This document shows positions 34,386 through 43,985 of a stretch of DNA of 64,000 bases, in pieces. Each line of letters starts with the position of its first letter. Positions within the stretch are counted from its first letter, which is position 1. Both the position numbers and the translations under genes were made by a program. The notes under the pieces were generated by a model, which saw nothing but the letters and a program-made list of their open reading frames with translations, was not told where the DNA came from and did not search any database. Origin of the DNA: Pedobacter ginsengisoli. GTDB lineage: Bacteria; Bacteroidota; Bacteroidia; Sphingobacteriales; Sphingobacteriaceae. The DNA is taken from the NCBI RefSeq assembly GCF_002736205.1, contig NZ_CP024091.1:4833555-4897554 (forward strand), in the 5' to 3' direction.

Positions 34386-36177
34386 GTTTGAAGTGATTAA
34401 AAAGGGTTTGTACTTGTTTCTTGTTTAACACTGTAGAAAGTTCTGCTTCTGATGCCTCTTTTATTTTTTTTACTGATTTGAAGTGTCTTAGCAGCTTATC
34501 GGCTGTTGTTTTTCCTATACCGCCTATTTGTTCCAGCTCTGTTTTTAATGTGCCTTGATCCCTTTTCTTTCTATGAAATGTTATACCGAATCTATGTGCC
34601 TCATCTCTTAATTGTTGAATTACCTTTAGTGTTTCAGATTTTTTATCAAGGTATAAAGGATAAGAATCCCCTGGATAGTATAATTCTTCAAGGCGCTTGG
34701 CAATTCCAATTACAGTTACCTTTTTGTCTATTCCCAGCTTTTTTAAACTTGACAATGCTGATGATAGCTGGCCTTTACCACCGTCAATGATTATAAGTTG
34801 AGGTAATGTGCTTCCTTCTTCCAACATGCGCTTATATCGTCTGTAAACAGCTTCTTCCATTGTAGCAAAGTCATTTGGTCCCTCAACGGTTTTCACATTA
34901 AAGTGTCTGTAATCTTTTTTTGATGGTTTGGCATCCTTAAAAACTACAATTGCTGAAACCGGATACTGACCCTGGAAGTTCGAATTATCAAAACACTCTA
35001 TATGTTTTGGTAACTGGGTCAATTTTAGGTCCTTTTGCATTTGGGTAAGAATCCGGTCTGTTCTTAGATCAGGATTAAGCTTTTCGTATTGGTTTAGCCT
35101 TTCTTTTTTGAAAAACAATACATTCTTCTGGGATAGCTCTAATAGTTTTTTCTTTTCACCCAGTTTTGGCACTGTAAATTTAAGGCTGGCATCAAGAAGT
35201 ACAATGTCAAAAGGGACAATGATTTCTTTAGATGTACTGTGGAATTTTGTTCTGAATTCTGTTATGGCAATTGTAAGCAACTCTTCGTCGGTTTCATCTA
35301 ATCGTTTCTTGATTTCAATGGTTTGAGTCTGAATAATACTGCCATTAGTTACTTTTAGATAATTAACGAAAGCATATCGTTCGTCTGAAGCAATACTTAC
35401 TACATCTATATTGGTAATAGCGCTATTTACTACAGTTGATTTGCTTTGATATTTTTCAAGTACCTGCAGTTTTAGCTGGTATTGATGTGCATATTCGAAA
35501 TTCAGTTGTTCAACAGCACTTTTAATTACCTGCTTTACATCGCGTATTACATTACCTATTTTCCCATTTAGGATATCTTTGATTTCTTCTATACTGTTGT
35601 CATAATCTTCATGCGTTTGATAGGCTTGACAAGGGCCTTTGCAATTGCCGATCTGATACTCCAGACAAACTTTAAATTTGTTGTCGCTGATGTTCTTATC
35701 GGTAAGCGGGAGGTTACAGGTACGCAGTGGATATGTTTCTTTAATTAGATCCAGTATAGTATGCATCATACCCACTGAGGCATATGGGCCAAAATAGGTA
35801 GATCCATCCTTAATCATTTTTCTGGTCCAGTATATACGAGGAAAAGCCTCTTTTTTGATGATAATCCATGGGTATGTCTTATCATCCTTAAGCATGATGT
35901 TATACCTTGGCTGGTGCTTTTTTATCAGACTGTTTTCGAGCAGCCATGCATCAATTTCGGTGTCAACAATGGTAAAGGTTATTTTTCTGATTTTGGAAAC
36001 AAGTACTCTTGTTTTTCCATTCATCTGATTGTCCTTATTAAAATAGGATCCAACCCTGTTCCTTAAATCTTTTGCCTTACCAATATAAATTAGAATGCCT
36101 TCGTTATCCCAAAACTGATATACACCAGGTTTATGAGGGATATCACTAACAGCCTTTTTATAGTCAAAAGCACTCAT
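34366..36177 (-). CDS. uvrC: Excinuclease ABC subunit C
   Basis: A 603-aa nucleotide-excision-repair endonuclease that makes both incisions around a lesion held by UvrB. The N-terminal GIY-YIG domain is clear (GVYQFWDNEGILIYIGKAK, about 18-36). CLEYQIGNCKGPC (about 171-183) is the cysteine-bearing segment, followed by the UVR motif (about 200-235), the RNase H-like domain with ECFDNSNFQG and IIDGGKGQL, and a C-terminal helix-hairpin-helix (QIGGIGKTTADKLL). Length is standard. It is last in a run after the penicillin-binding protein gene, 24 bases downstream. Confidence 0.95.
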   Translation of the reverse strand: MSAFDYKKAVSDIPHKPGVYQFWDNEGILIYIGKAKDLRNRVGSYFNKDNQMNGKTRVLVSKIRKITFTIVDTEIDAWLLENSLIKKHQPRYNIMLKDDKTYPWIIIKKEAFPRIYWTRKMIKDGSTYFGPYASVGMMHTILDLIKETYPLRTCNLPLTDKNISDNKFKVCLEYQIGNCKGPCQAYQTHEDYDNSIEEIKDILNGKIGNVIRDVKQVIKSAVEQLNFEYAHQYQLKLQVLEKYQSKSTVVNSAITNIDVVSIASDERYAFVNYLKVTNGSIIQTQTIEIKKRLDETDEELLTIAITEFRTKFHSTSKEIIVPFDIVLLDASLKFTVPKLGEKKKLLELSQKNVLFFKKERLNQYEKLNPDLRTDRILTQMQKDLKLTQLPKHIECFDNSNFQGQYPVSAIVVFKDAKPSKKDYRHFNVKTVEGPNDFATMEEAVYRRYKRMLEEGSTLPQLIIIDGGKGQLSSALSSLKKLGIDKKVTVIGIAKRLEELYYPGDSYPLYLDKKSETLKVIQQLRDEAHRFGITFHRKKRDQGTLKTELEQIGGIGKTTADKLLRHFKSVKKIKEASEAELSTVLNKKQVQTLFNHFKQKSPDV

Positions 36178-36201
36178 TGAAATTAGAATGGGTTAAGTTG
36201 G

Positions 36202-38424
36202 TTAGAAACCTAGTTTTTCATCAAGTTCAGTTTTTTGTTCCTGTTGTTGATATTGGTTACAATCAAAGGTAATAGAAACACCATTTTTAGGAGGCTCAAA
36301 ATCTGCTTTAGAAATATTTAATTTTGGATTTGCATACACACGTTTCATGAAGCCGGCAAATATAGGAAGGGCTGTGGTAGCTCCATCTCCCTGTGCTGTA
36401 CTTGTAAAATGGAATGCTCTATCCTCGCAACCTGTCCATACCCCGGCAACTAATTGTGGACTGATACCCATAAACCATCCATCTGAGTTGTTTTGTGTTG
36501 TTCCTGTTTTGCCACCAATTGGAGTTTTAATTCCAAATCTGCCAGCTAATCTCCAGCCCGTTCCGTTTGTTACTACACCTCTAAGCATGCGGGTCATAAC
36601 GTAGGCAACTTCTTCATTCATTGCAGGAACCGGGATTGGTTTTTCACTGTGTAAAACAACTCCGTTCTTATCTTCTATTCTTAAAATATAGATTGGTTTT
36701 GTCCAGATACCTTTATTTGCAAAAACACTGTAGGCTCCTACCATATCATAAACGGAGGCATCAAAAGAGCCCAGGGCTATGGATGGATATGCAGGTACTT
36801 CTGAGGTTATCCCCATCTTTTTAGCAAGTGTGGCAACTGCAGTTGGGCCTACTTGTTTCATCAGATAAGCGGCAATATAGTTTTGAGAAAGTGCAAGCCC
36901 TTTTTGCAGGGTTAAGTACCCGGGCACTGTACCTCCTGAACGTGGAGTCCAAGGCGGACTTCCAGGAGTTTCTATTGTAACGGGTTCATTAAGTACAGAA
37001 AAGCACGGAGAGTATCCATTTTCTACTGCTACTGCATAGGTAAATGGCTTTGCAGTTGAGCCTACTTGTCTGGTACCCATTTTGACCTGGTCATATTTGA
37101 AATGCTCAAAATTGATACCGCCAACCCATGCTTTAACATATCCTGTTTGCGGATCCATGGCCATCATTGCATTCCTTAAAAGCATTTTGTAATACTTTAC
37201 TGAATCGATAGGCTTCATTAATGTATCTATGTTCCCTTTCCAGGTAAAGATGGTTAGGCGGGTAGGTGTGTTAAAGTCTTCTTTAATTTCTGCATCTGAT
37301 TTACCTTCAAGTTGTAAAGCTTTATACCTGTCGGATCTTTTAACTCCTTGTTCTATCTGGGCTTCTTTTCCTTTAAAAGGATTTCGCCCTTTCCAACTAT
37401 TGATAAATGACTGCTGAAGAGTTTTCATATATTCTTTTTGTGCATCTTCAGCCGCAACTTGCATATCGTAGTTTAGGGTAGTAATTATTTTTAAACCATC
37501 TCTATCCAGGTCATATGGGGTTCCATCAGGTTTTGTTATAGATCGTTCTTCAAATATTCGTCTGATATCGTTTTTTAATACAGCTCTGAAATACGGTGCA
37601 ATTCCATCGTTTACTGTTGCGGCACTAAACCTTAAACCAAGTGGTTTTTGCTGCTCCGCATCAAATTGCTGTTGGGTAAGCAGGTCTTCCTTAAGCATCA
37701 GACCCATAATTGTATTTCTTCTGGCCAGGGAACGTTCCGGGTTGCGGGTAGGCGAGTATCTGGTAATACCTTTTAGGATTCCTACAAGGGTAGCAGCTTG
37801 TGAAACACTAAGTTTATCTGGAGTAGTATTAAAATATACACGGGCAGCCGACTTGATACCATATGCCTGATTGCCAAAATCTACAGTGTTTAGATACATT
37901 ACAATAATTTCCTCTTTGGTATAGTTCCGTTCTAATTTTACGGCTATAACCCATTCCTGAAATTTTTGTAAAATACGCTTGGCAAAGTTTTTTTGTCTCC
38001 CTTCTTCAGAAAATAGGTTTAGTGCAAGCTGCTGTGTGATTGTACTGCCTCCTTGTTTTTTACCAACAATGGCGTAAAGAAATATGGTGAATGTACGCTT
38101 GAAATCGATACCTGAATGTTCTCTGAATCGGATGTCCTCAGTTGCTATCAGTGCGTTAATAACATTTGGTGAGATTTCCGGGTAAGTAACATTTGAACGG
38201 TTTTGTACAAAATAAGTGCCTAATACTTTACCATCATCAGTAACAATTTCTGAGGCCTGATTGCTTTTCGGGTGTTCAATATCTCTGAATGATGGGAGCT
38301 CTCCAAATAGTCCAAATCCGATGCAAACTATAAAAAGGGCAAAAAGAACTATTCCGCCAATTAATAATTTCCATAATGTAAAGTTATACTTTCTGATGTC
38401 TTCCTGCGAAAGTGTTTTCCTCAT
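36202..38424 (-). CDS. mrcA: Class A penicillin-binding protein (PBP1A-like)
   Basis: A 740-aa bifunctional peptidoglycan synthase anchored by one helix (about 19-40). The glycosyltransferase 51 domain has E96 (ATEDIRF) and GGSTITQQLALNL (about 125-137). The transpeptidase domain has the catalytic SxxK at S456/K459 (GSTAKPF), an SQN motif and KTGTTQNN towards the end. It polymerises lipid II and cross-links peptides in the periplasm. The start is two bases after the stop of the PorW/SprE gene, so both are probably co-expressed. Confidence 0.93.
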   Translation of the reverse strand: MRKTLSQEDIRKYNFTLWKLLIGGIVLFALFIVCIGFGLFGELPSFRDIEHPKSNQASEIVTDDGKVLGTYFVQNRSNVTYPEISPNVINALIATEDIRFREHSGIDFKRTFTIFLYAIVGKKQGGSTITQQLALNLFSEEGRQKNFAKRILQKFQEWVIAVKLERNYTKEEIIVMYLNTVDFGNQAYGIKSAARVYFNTTPDKLSVSQAATLVGILKGITRYSPTRNPERSLARRNTIMGLMLKEDLLTQQQFDAEQQKPLGLRFSAATVNDGIAPYFRAVLKNDIRRIFEERSITKPDGTPYDLDRDGLKIITTLNYDMQVAAEDAQKEYMKTLQQSFINSWKGRNPFKGKEAQIEQGVKRSDRYKALQLEGKSDAEIKEDFNTPTRLTIFTWKGNIDTLMKPIDSVKYYKMLLRNAMMAMDPQTGYVKAWVGGINFEHFKYDQVKMGTRQVGSTAKPFTYAVAVENGYSPCFSVLNEPVTIETPGSPPWTPRSGGTVPGYLTLQKGLALSQNYIAAYLMKQVGPTAVATLAKKMGITSEVPAYPSIALGSFDASVYDMVGAYSVFANKGIWTKPIYILRIEDKNGVVLHSEKPIPVPAMNEEVAYVMTRMLRGVVTNGTGWRLAGRFGIKTPIGGKTGTTQNNSDGWFMGISPQLVAGVWTGCEDRAFHFTSTAQGDGATTALPIFAGFMKRVYANPKLNISKADFEPPKNGVSITFDCNQYQQQEQKTELDEKLGF

Positions 38425-38426
38425 TT

Positions 38427-41204
38427 TTAATAGTTGTTTTTATAAAATTCTATGTACTTATCCAGCAATGTTTTACTGGTAAGCTTGTCGAAATTATCCT
38501 TGCTGATGATGAAACTTGTGTAAATATTAACGGGAACTTTCATTATTTGTTTTAGCTGTGGAGTGATTCCGGATGCATAGGTTTTTGCGTCATCAAAATT
38601 ACTAAAGTTCCCCACATAAATAAGTTGATCATTGTCAAATTCTTTTAATTGGTGTTTTAAGCTGCTACCAGCATAGTTTCCGCGGTTAAACTGACCTATG
38701 CCAAAGCGAGAAGAACTTAATGTTAAAGAGGCATCGGCGACGTCTATAACGAAATAATAAACAGTTGATGTTGCTGTACTAAATGGACCGTCGACCTTTA
38801 TTGCAGGAGCTTTAGGTACATCTGGGCTTGTTTGTTGAGGCGCCGGCGCTGTAACAAGTTCTGCCGGTTTTACAATTTGATCTGTTTTTTGAATTGGAAC
38901 GGCCGTCGGAGCTTTTACAACAATAGGAGTTGACCGGATTGGGCCAAAATAAGGAGGCTCATTAGGATCGAAATCGATAAGCGCTGTGTCCCTTTTCTGG
39001 AAATCGGCAAGATGATCATTAATATAGGCAGCATTGCCTTTAACAAGAGGAGTGATGAGCTGGTCGTCAGGGAATTGCTCGGTGATACTGCTAAAAGCAG
39101 TTAACAAAGCATCAACCTTGTTGGTTCTTCCAATTGCAATTGCTTTTAAATAGGCAAACTGTGGTGCAAGAAAGCTATTTGTATTACCTTTTGAGATCTC
39201 ATTAACATGATTTATAACTGAATTGAAGTCTTTCTTTAAGTATTGGTCAAATACATCATTATATTGTTTGTTTATGGCTGTTTCCAGTTCTGATTGTTTT
39301 AAAGAGAATGAAGGATCAAGGATGATTTTGGCATAAATTGATGAAGGGAAATCTTTGAGTACCTTATTCTTAAAATCTATTGATTTTGGTTCGTCAATTC
39401 CTTTATTGATTAAAAACAAACTATAATAAGTGGCCGCTAAATGATTGTTTTCAGGAAAGCGGTTTAATAATTGTTGATAAACTTCTGCTGCTTCTTCAGG
39501 GCTGCTAAGTTCCTGTAAATAGAAGCTGGCTATTTCATAATAGGCATTAATGATTTTTTGATTCGATTTTGCCAGAAGCTCTGGTGTAACTGGCAGAGAA
39601 TCGGTGTATTGCTTTATAAGTGTTTGGGGGTCTTTAACAGCCTGAGTTGCTTCAGTATCATCAGTTGTTGTGTTGATGTTGCTGGCAATTTCCTGGGAGG
39701 TCTCCTGAGCGGATGTTCGAATGCTTTGGCGCCAGTTGTTTTCTAATTTTCTATTACCCCATTTTCTTTTAAAGTCTGAGAACCCTATTGCAATTGCAGT
39801 TGGATTACTGAAATAGAATGAACTTTGAAGCTGATTAGTATTGTTCCGACTATAATTTGGTTGGTAGCCTGTTGCTGAAGCTGAATTGGTATTCGCAGTC
39901 TGAACTGGGGCTACTACTGGGTTTGCAAGGAGTTGTATCTTTTCAGCGCGGCTAGCCTCTGGTAATTTTGCAATGCTTTGCAAAGTATCTTCGATACTTA
40001 TAATTTGATATCTGTTGGTTAAATATTGTAGGTTTTGGTTTTTCTTAAGAATAAGCTCATAACCCGGATAGTTTTTTGGTAATGTGTTAACAGTGCTATC
40101 ATAGTATGATTTAGCCTTAAGGTAATCTTTAAAAACCTTGAAATTTAAATCGGCTATTTTTAAATAGCTGAGACCTTTTTGATATTGGTTTGTAGTGCTT
40201 TTCTGAATTGATAGCTGATAGTATTTTAGCGCTTCGATATATTGTTCGTCTGCAGCATGGGTTTCAGCAATTTGAAAATATACCTGATCATTGTAGTCCA
40301 GATTTTTATCGTCTTTTAAGAGCGCTAGCAATTGATTTTGTTTATTAGCTTTTTGCGGACCGCTTTCAAGCGTTCTTAGCTTAATCTGATTAAGATTAGC
40401 GTTGAAATACATTTCAAAAGAGGCATTACTTTTAACTACTTTTCTGTAGTTTATTAACGCATCAGGGTAGTTTTTTTGTTTTTCATAAAGCTGGGCAAGT
40501 ATGTAAGTCCAGCGAATTCTGTTGTCTGTTCCTGGACTAGCTTTAATTGCATCTTTTAAATATGAGATGGCGGCCGCACTGTTATCGAGATAAATACACA
40601 TTTGCGCTAGGGTTGCAAATGGTTCAGAAAGTTTGCTTTTCTTTTTAATACTTGGAAGGATAGATTCAAGGGTATCTAATACTTTATTTGCCTCGCTGAT
40701 TCTTTTTAACTGCATAAGGCTGCGTGCTTTCCAATTGAGGGCTTCCAGATAGCTACTTACATTGCCCTTATAAGTTTTGGCTGTATAATCAAAATATTCA
40801 GCGGCATTGAAATAATTGCCATTGAAAAAATTGGCTTTCCCTAGTAATATATAGGCATCATCAGTATAGTTGCTATAGCTTTTCTCTAGAATAATAGTTT
40901 GGGCCTTTTTAATGATGTCGTCCATAGGCTTTAAGTTCAGAGAAGTGCTTACTTCATTATTGTCTGTTTCCGGGCCCAGGTAAACAGGGAGTATTTGGTC
41001 GTAATTATCAACGTAGGTTTCTGTAAGTTCCTGTTGATGATTAATTAAAAGAACTTTAGAGTTATAAATATAATTATAGCGGGCGGTTAAATTTTGCATA
41101 CCCCGGCTCGAAGCTGTATCTTTTTGAGAACTGCAGGAATATATTATGCAAACACATAAGCTAAATAATATTATCTTTAAATTGTAGATCGCGTAATTTT
41201 TCAA
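38427..41204 (-). CDS. PorW/SprE-like TPR lipoprotein (type IX secretion)
   Basis: About 925 aa from a TTG at 41204, chosen because it gives MKN plus a hydrophobic signal and the lipobox IIYSC; a TTG at 41249 would add fifteen residues. The mature protein starts with a stretch resembling PorW/SprE (MQNLTARYNYIYNS), followed by TPR-like helical repeats over most of the length, a long low-complexity linker (about 770-810) and a C-terminal SPOR-like segment. PorW/SprE lipoproteins link the GldKN ring to the type IX translocon. Its position near gldKLMN supports this. The family assignment is from memory of sequence style. Confidence 0.75.
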   Translation of the reverse strand: MKNYAIYNLKIILFSLCVCIIYSCSSQKDTASSRGMQNLTARYNYIYNSKVLLINHQQELTETYVDNYDQILPVYLGPETDNNEVSTSLNLKPMDDIIKKAQTIILEKSYSNYTDDAYILLGKANFFNGNYFNAAEYFDYTAKTYKGNVSSYLEALNWKARSLMQLKRISEANKVLDTLESILPSIKKKSKLSEPFATLAQMCIYLDNSAAAISYLKDAIKASPGTDNRIRWTYILAQLYEKQKNYPDALINYRKVVKSNASFEMYFNANLNQIKLRTLESGPQKANKQNQLLALLKDDKNLDYNDQVYFQIAETHAADEQYIEALKYYQLSIQKSTTNQYQKGLSYLKIADLNFKVFKDYLKAKSYYDSTVNTLPKNYPGYELILKKNQNLQYLTNRYQIISIEDTLQSIAKLPEASRAEKIQLLANPVVAPVQTANTNSASATGYQPNYSRNNTNQLQSSFYFSNPTAIAIGFSDFKRKWGNRKLENNWRQSIRTSAQETSQEIASNINTTTDDTEATQAVKDPQTLIKQYTDSLPVTPELLAKSNQKIINAYYEIASFYLQELSSPEEAAEVYQQLLNRFPENNHLAATYYSLFLINKGIDEPKSIDFKNKVLKDFPSSIYAKIILDPSFSLKQSELETAINKQYNDVFDQYLKKDFNSVINHVNEISKGNTNSFLAPQFAYLKAIAIGRTNKVDALLTAFSSITEQFPDDQLITPLVKGNAAYINDHLADFQKRDTALIDFDPNEPPYFGPIRSTPIVVKAPTAVPIQKTDQIVKPAELVTAPAPQQTSPDVPKAPAIKVDGPFSTATSTVYYFVIDVADASLTLSSSRFGIGQFNRGNYAGSSLKHQLKEFDNDQLIYVGNFSNFDDAKTYASGITPQLKQIMKVPVNIYTSFIISKDNFDKLTSKTLLDKYIEFYKNNY

Positions 41205-41309
41205 AAAATATAAATTATGTTGGTGCTTATAAAAACAAAATATATACAAAAGTATTTTTATTCATCAATAACTTCTTAACAAAACCCATTTTATTTAATA
41301 TATAGGTTA

Positions 41310-41528
41310 ATGACTGATCAGGAAGAAAAGAAAAAGGGCTTAAGCACATTTGCCAAATACTCATCAATTAGCTTTCAGATGTTGGCAATAATAGGTGTAT
41401 TTGCATTCATCGGATATAAAATTGATGAATACAGAGGGAGTAAAACACGTATTATAACTGCTTTGTTTAGCTTGATAGGTGTAGGAGCGGCCATGTATCA
41501 GGTTGTAAAACAGTTGAATAAAAAATAA
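41310..41528 (+). CDS. AtpZ/AtpI-like small ATP synthase accessory protein
   Basis: A 72-aa membrane protein with two helices (about 18-38 and 48-66) separated by DEYRGSKTR, the arrangement of AtpZ-type F1Fo accessory proteins. Such proteins assist c-ring assembly or ion uptake. It stands first in the ATP synthase gene run and divergent from the PorW/SprE gene. The start ATG gives a hydrophilic basic N terminus with EEKKKG, as is usual. Confidence 0.75.
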   Translation: MTDQEEKKKGLSTFAKYSSISFQMLAIIGVFAFIGYKIDEYRGSKTRIITALFSLIGVGAAMYQVVKQLNKK

Positions 41529-41558
41529 AGTTGATTATTTTAAGCCAAGGTAAATAGC

Positions 41559-41566
41559 TACTTTTG
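41559..41566 (+). promoter_or_regulatory. -7 box (TAnnTTTG) inside the ATP synthase run
   Basis: TACTTTTG fits TAnnTTTG exactly and ends 15 bases before the TTG start at 41582. It could give a separate transcript that starts after the atpZ-like gene. No -33 TTG at the usual distance; one lies 25 bases upstream (41531-41533). Confidence 0.4.
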
Positions 41567-41581
41567 TAAAAAATATAAATT

Positions 41582-41968
41582 TTGAGTTTAACACGTTTTA
41601 CCGTTTCCTACCTGCTTTATTGCATTTTTTTGGCTGGCATAGCCTATTTATTACCAATTGTTTTTCCAGATACACGTGTTTTAACTGAAAAGTTCTGGCT
41701 GGTATATTTCTTCTTTGCGGGTATAACTTATATTGCTTATTTCTGCGCTGATTTGGGTCTTAAACGTAATCCTGAAGTAGGAATTATGGCCATTATGGGT
41801 TCTATTGCCGTGAAAATGTTTTTTTCTCTTGCTTTCGTGCTGATTTACAGCCTGAATGCTAAAGAAAAGGGGATGATTTTTGTGCTGAATTTTTTTTCTT
41901 TATATTTATTGTTCAGCTTCTTTGAAATATACTCTTTGTTACGTAACTTGCGCCACCAAAATAAATAG
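41582..41968 (+). CDS. Four-helix membrane protein in ATP synthase cluster
   Basis: A 128-aa protein with four predicted membrane helices (about 7-28, 38-58, 67-90, 97-117) and almost no soluble part. It begins with TTG, the only good start. I do not recognise a named family; the position between the atpZ-like gene and atpB is the usual place for AtpI-like proteins, so an assembly role in Fo is a reasonable inference. It is followed 17 bases later by atpB. Confidence 0.65.
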   Translation: MSLTRFTVSYLLYCIFLAGIAYLLPIVFPDTRVLTEKFWLVYFFFAGITYIAYFCADLGLKRNPEVGIMAIMGSIAVKMFFSLAFVLIYSLNAKEKGMIFVLNFFSLYLLFSFFEIYSLLRNLRHQNK

Positions 41969-41985
41969 TAAAAATCTGCGACTAA

Positions 41986-43110
41986 ATGGATTGTAGCCAC
42001 GTTTTTGAGTTTAAAGTGAAAAGGTTAATTGTTGTTTTTACGCTTTTTTTAGCGTTTCTGTCGGTTTCGTCTAGAGTTTTTGCTCAAGCGGATACTGCAT
42101 CTGTTCCTGCCGATACTGCTGCAACTGCAGCTCATGTTGAAAGCGCGCATGGCGCCGGACATGGAGAAGAGAAGTTTGAGCCTACCAAGGTGATTATGGA
42201 GCACATTGCGGATTCGCATGTGTGGCATCTTTGGGGACATCTTTCTGTTCCGCTTCCTGTGATATTATATACTCCGGATGCTGGTTTGGAGTTTTTCTCT
42301 TCTGGCCATTTTCATCATGGAGAACATGATTACGCCGGAGCAAAGAATACTTATCGTTTAGTTGAAGATAAGATCAAGATTGTTGGCGCCGATGGTAAAG
42401 TAGATGAGGCGGCTTCGTCTAAGATCCTTGATTTTTCAATCACTAAGAATGTTGCTGCTATGTTTATTGCAATAGCGGTTATTCTGATCATATTTATATC
42501 AGTTGCCGGCGCATATAAGAAACGTGTTGGTAAAGCGCCTAAAGGTTTGCAGTCGTTTGTTGAGCCAATTATTCTTTTTGTAAGAGATGATATTGCAAAG
42601 CCAAATATCGGACATAAGCATGCTAAGTTTATGCCATATTTATTAACTGTGTTTTTCTTTATCTGGATCAACAACGTTTTAGGTTTGATTCCTATTTTTC
42701 CTGGAGGTGCTAACGTAACGGGTAATATCTCTTTAACATTTGTACTTTCATTGTTTACTATGATTGTTGTAAATATCAATGGTAACAAGTATTACTGGAA
42801 GCACATATTTTTACCTAGTGTTCCTTTCTGGTTATGGCCACTTATGGTTGTAGTAGAGGTTGTAGGTGTAATTTCTAAGCCTTTTGCGTTAATGGTCCGT
42901 TTATTTGCGAACATTACTGCGGGCCACATTATCGTTTTGAGTTTGATCTCATTGATATTTATTTTTAAAACATTGGCTATTGCTCCTGTGTCTGTTGCAT
43001 TTGTATTGTTTATGGATGTGTTAGAATTACTTGTAGCATTTTTACAGGCCTTTATATTTACATTACTTACTGCCCTGTTTATTGGTATGGCAGTGGAAGA
43101 GCATCATTAA
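41986..43110 (+). CDS. atpB: ATP synthase Fo subunit a
   Basis: A 374-aa membrane subunit of the proton channel, longer than the about 270 aa of E. coli. The extra N terminus holds a signal-like segment (about 12-32) and a histidine-rich region (about 45-115), a feature of Bacteroidota AtpB. The essential arginine is in LMVRLFANITAGHII, with the helix-5 segment LLVAFLQAFIFTLLTALFIGMA near the end. It pairs with the c-ring to pass protons. It is 41 bases upstream of atpE. Confidence 0.94.
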   Translation: MDCSHVFEFKVKRLIVVFTLFLAFLSVSSRVFAQADTASVPADTAATAAHVESAHGAGHGEEKFEPTKVIMEHIADSHVWHLWGHLSVPLPVILYTPDAGLEFFSSGHFHHGEHDYAGAKNTYRLVEDKIKIVGADGKVDEAASSKILDFSITKNVAAMFIAIAVILIIFISVAGAYKKRVGKAPKGLQSFVEPIILFVRDDIAKPNIGHKHAKFMPYLLTVFFFIWINNVLGLIPIFPGGANVTGNISLTFVLSLFTMIVVNINGNKYYWKHIFLPSVPFWLWPLMVVVEVVGVISKPFALMVRLFANITAGHIIVLSLISLIFIFKTLAIAPVSVAFVLFMDVLELLVAFLQAFIFTLLTALFIGMAVEEHH

Positions 43111-43151
43111 TTAGAAACTATTTTTTACAAATTATATAAATTAAATTAGTT

Positions 43152-43364
43152 ATGGTAGGTTCAATCGCGGCGATAGGTGCCGGTTTAGCAGTAATTGGTG
43201 CCGGTATCGGTATCGGTCAGGTAGGTGGAAAAGCAATGGAAGGTATTGCTCGTCAGCCAGAAGCTGCATCAAAAATTCAGACTGCAATGATTATTGCTGC
43301 CGCTCTTATTGAGGGTGCTGCTTTATTCGGTGTGGTAGTTGCATTATTAGGCTTAGGTGTTTAA
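43152..43364 (+). CDS. atpE: ATP synthase Fo subunit c
   Basis: A 70-aa hairpin membrane protein that forms the rotor ring. Two glycine/alanine-rich helices flank the RQPEA loop (about 34-38). The ion-carrying carboxylate is E54 in ALIEGAAL. The residue after it is glycine, not the serine/threonine of sodium-binding rings, so proton coupling is expected although a glutamine (Q23) is present in helix 1. Followed by a strong hairpin before atpF. Confidence 0.95.
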   Translation: MVGSIAAIGAGLAVIGAGIGIGQVGGKAMEGIARQPEAASKIQTAMIIAAALIEGAALFGVVVALLGLGV

Positions 43365-43386
43365 TAACTCAAACTGAAAAATTTTA

Positions 43387-43419
43387 GGCGGGTATATAAC
43401 GATTGGTTATTTACCCGCC
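43387..43419 (+). other. Hairpin between atpE and atpF
   Basis: GGCGGGTA (43387-43394) pairs with TACCCGCC (43412-43419); after one T-T mismatch, ATAAC pairs with GTTAT around a GATTG loop, giving 13 pairs. No long T-run follows, so it is more likely to stabilise the atpE transcript or attenuate than to end transcription fully. Confidence 0.65.
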
Positions 43420-43456
43420 TTAATAAAGAAGAATAAGTTTAAAAATATTATATAAA

Positions 43457-43951
43457 ATGGAATTAGTAACCCCTACCATAGGATTAGTTTTTTGGACAGC
43501 AGTAGCATTTGTTTGCTTGTTAATATTGCTTAAGAAATTTGCATGGAAACCCATTCTTTCAGCTATTCACGAACGTGAGCAGTCAATTGACGAAGCTTTA
43601 AATAAAGCTGAACTTGCAAAGCATGAGATGGCTCGTTTAACTGCTCAGAATGAGGAGTTAATGAAAGAAGCACGTGCTGAACGTGACCATATCCTGAAAG
43701 AAGCTAAAGCTCTAAAAGATAGCATTGTTCACGAAGCGAAAACACAAGCTCATAATGAAGGAGCTAAATTAATTGAAAAAGCTAAAATTGAAATTGAGAA
43801 CCAAAAGAAAGCTGCTTTAGCTGAACTTAAGAGTCAGGTTTCAACTTTATCTTTAGAAATTGCTGAACGTGTTTTACGTGGTCAGCTTGAAGATAAAGCA
43901 AAACAACAGGATTTAGTTGCTAATCTTTTAAAAGATGTTGAATTAAACTAA
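43457..43951 (+). CDS. atpF: ATP synthase Fo subunit b
   Basis: A 164-aa subunit of the peripheral stalk. One N-terminal helix (about 6-27) precedes a long charged coiled coil (about 35-140) with AIHEREQSIDEALNKAE at its start. It holds F1 against rotation. Length and profile are normal. It lies 34 bases upstream of atpH. Confidence 0.94.
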   Translation: MELVTPTIGLVFWTAVAFVCLLILLKKFAWKPILSAIHEREQSIDEALNKAELAKHEMARLTAQNEELMKEARAERDHILKEAKALKDSIVHEAKTQAHNEGAKLIEKAKIEIENQKKAALAELKSQVSTLSLEIAERVLRGQLEDKAKQQDLVANLLKDVELN

Positions 43952-43985
43952 TTAGTAGTTTGTTTAGCTAGATATACCAAAGAAA

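Noticed and set aside
42351..42788. Open frame of 145 codons on the minus strand within atpB
   Set aside because: Complete overlap with a conserved ATP synthase gene, with no supporting features.
43152..43364. Sodium-coupled ATP synthase suggested by glutamine in helix 1 of subunit c
   Set aside because: The residue after E54 is glycine rather than serine or threonine, so the sodium-binding set is incomplete.
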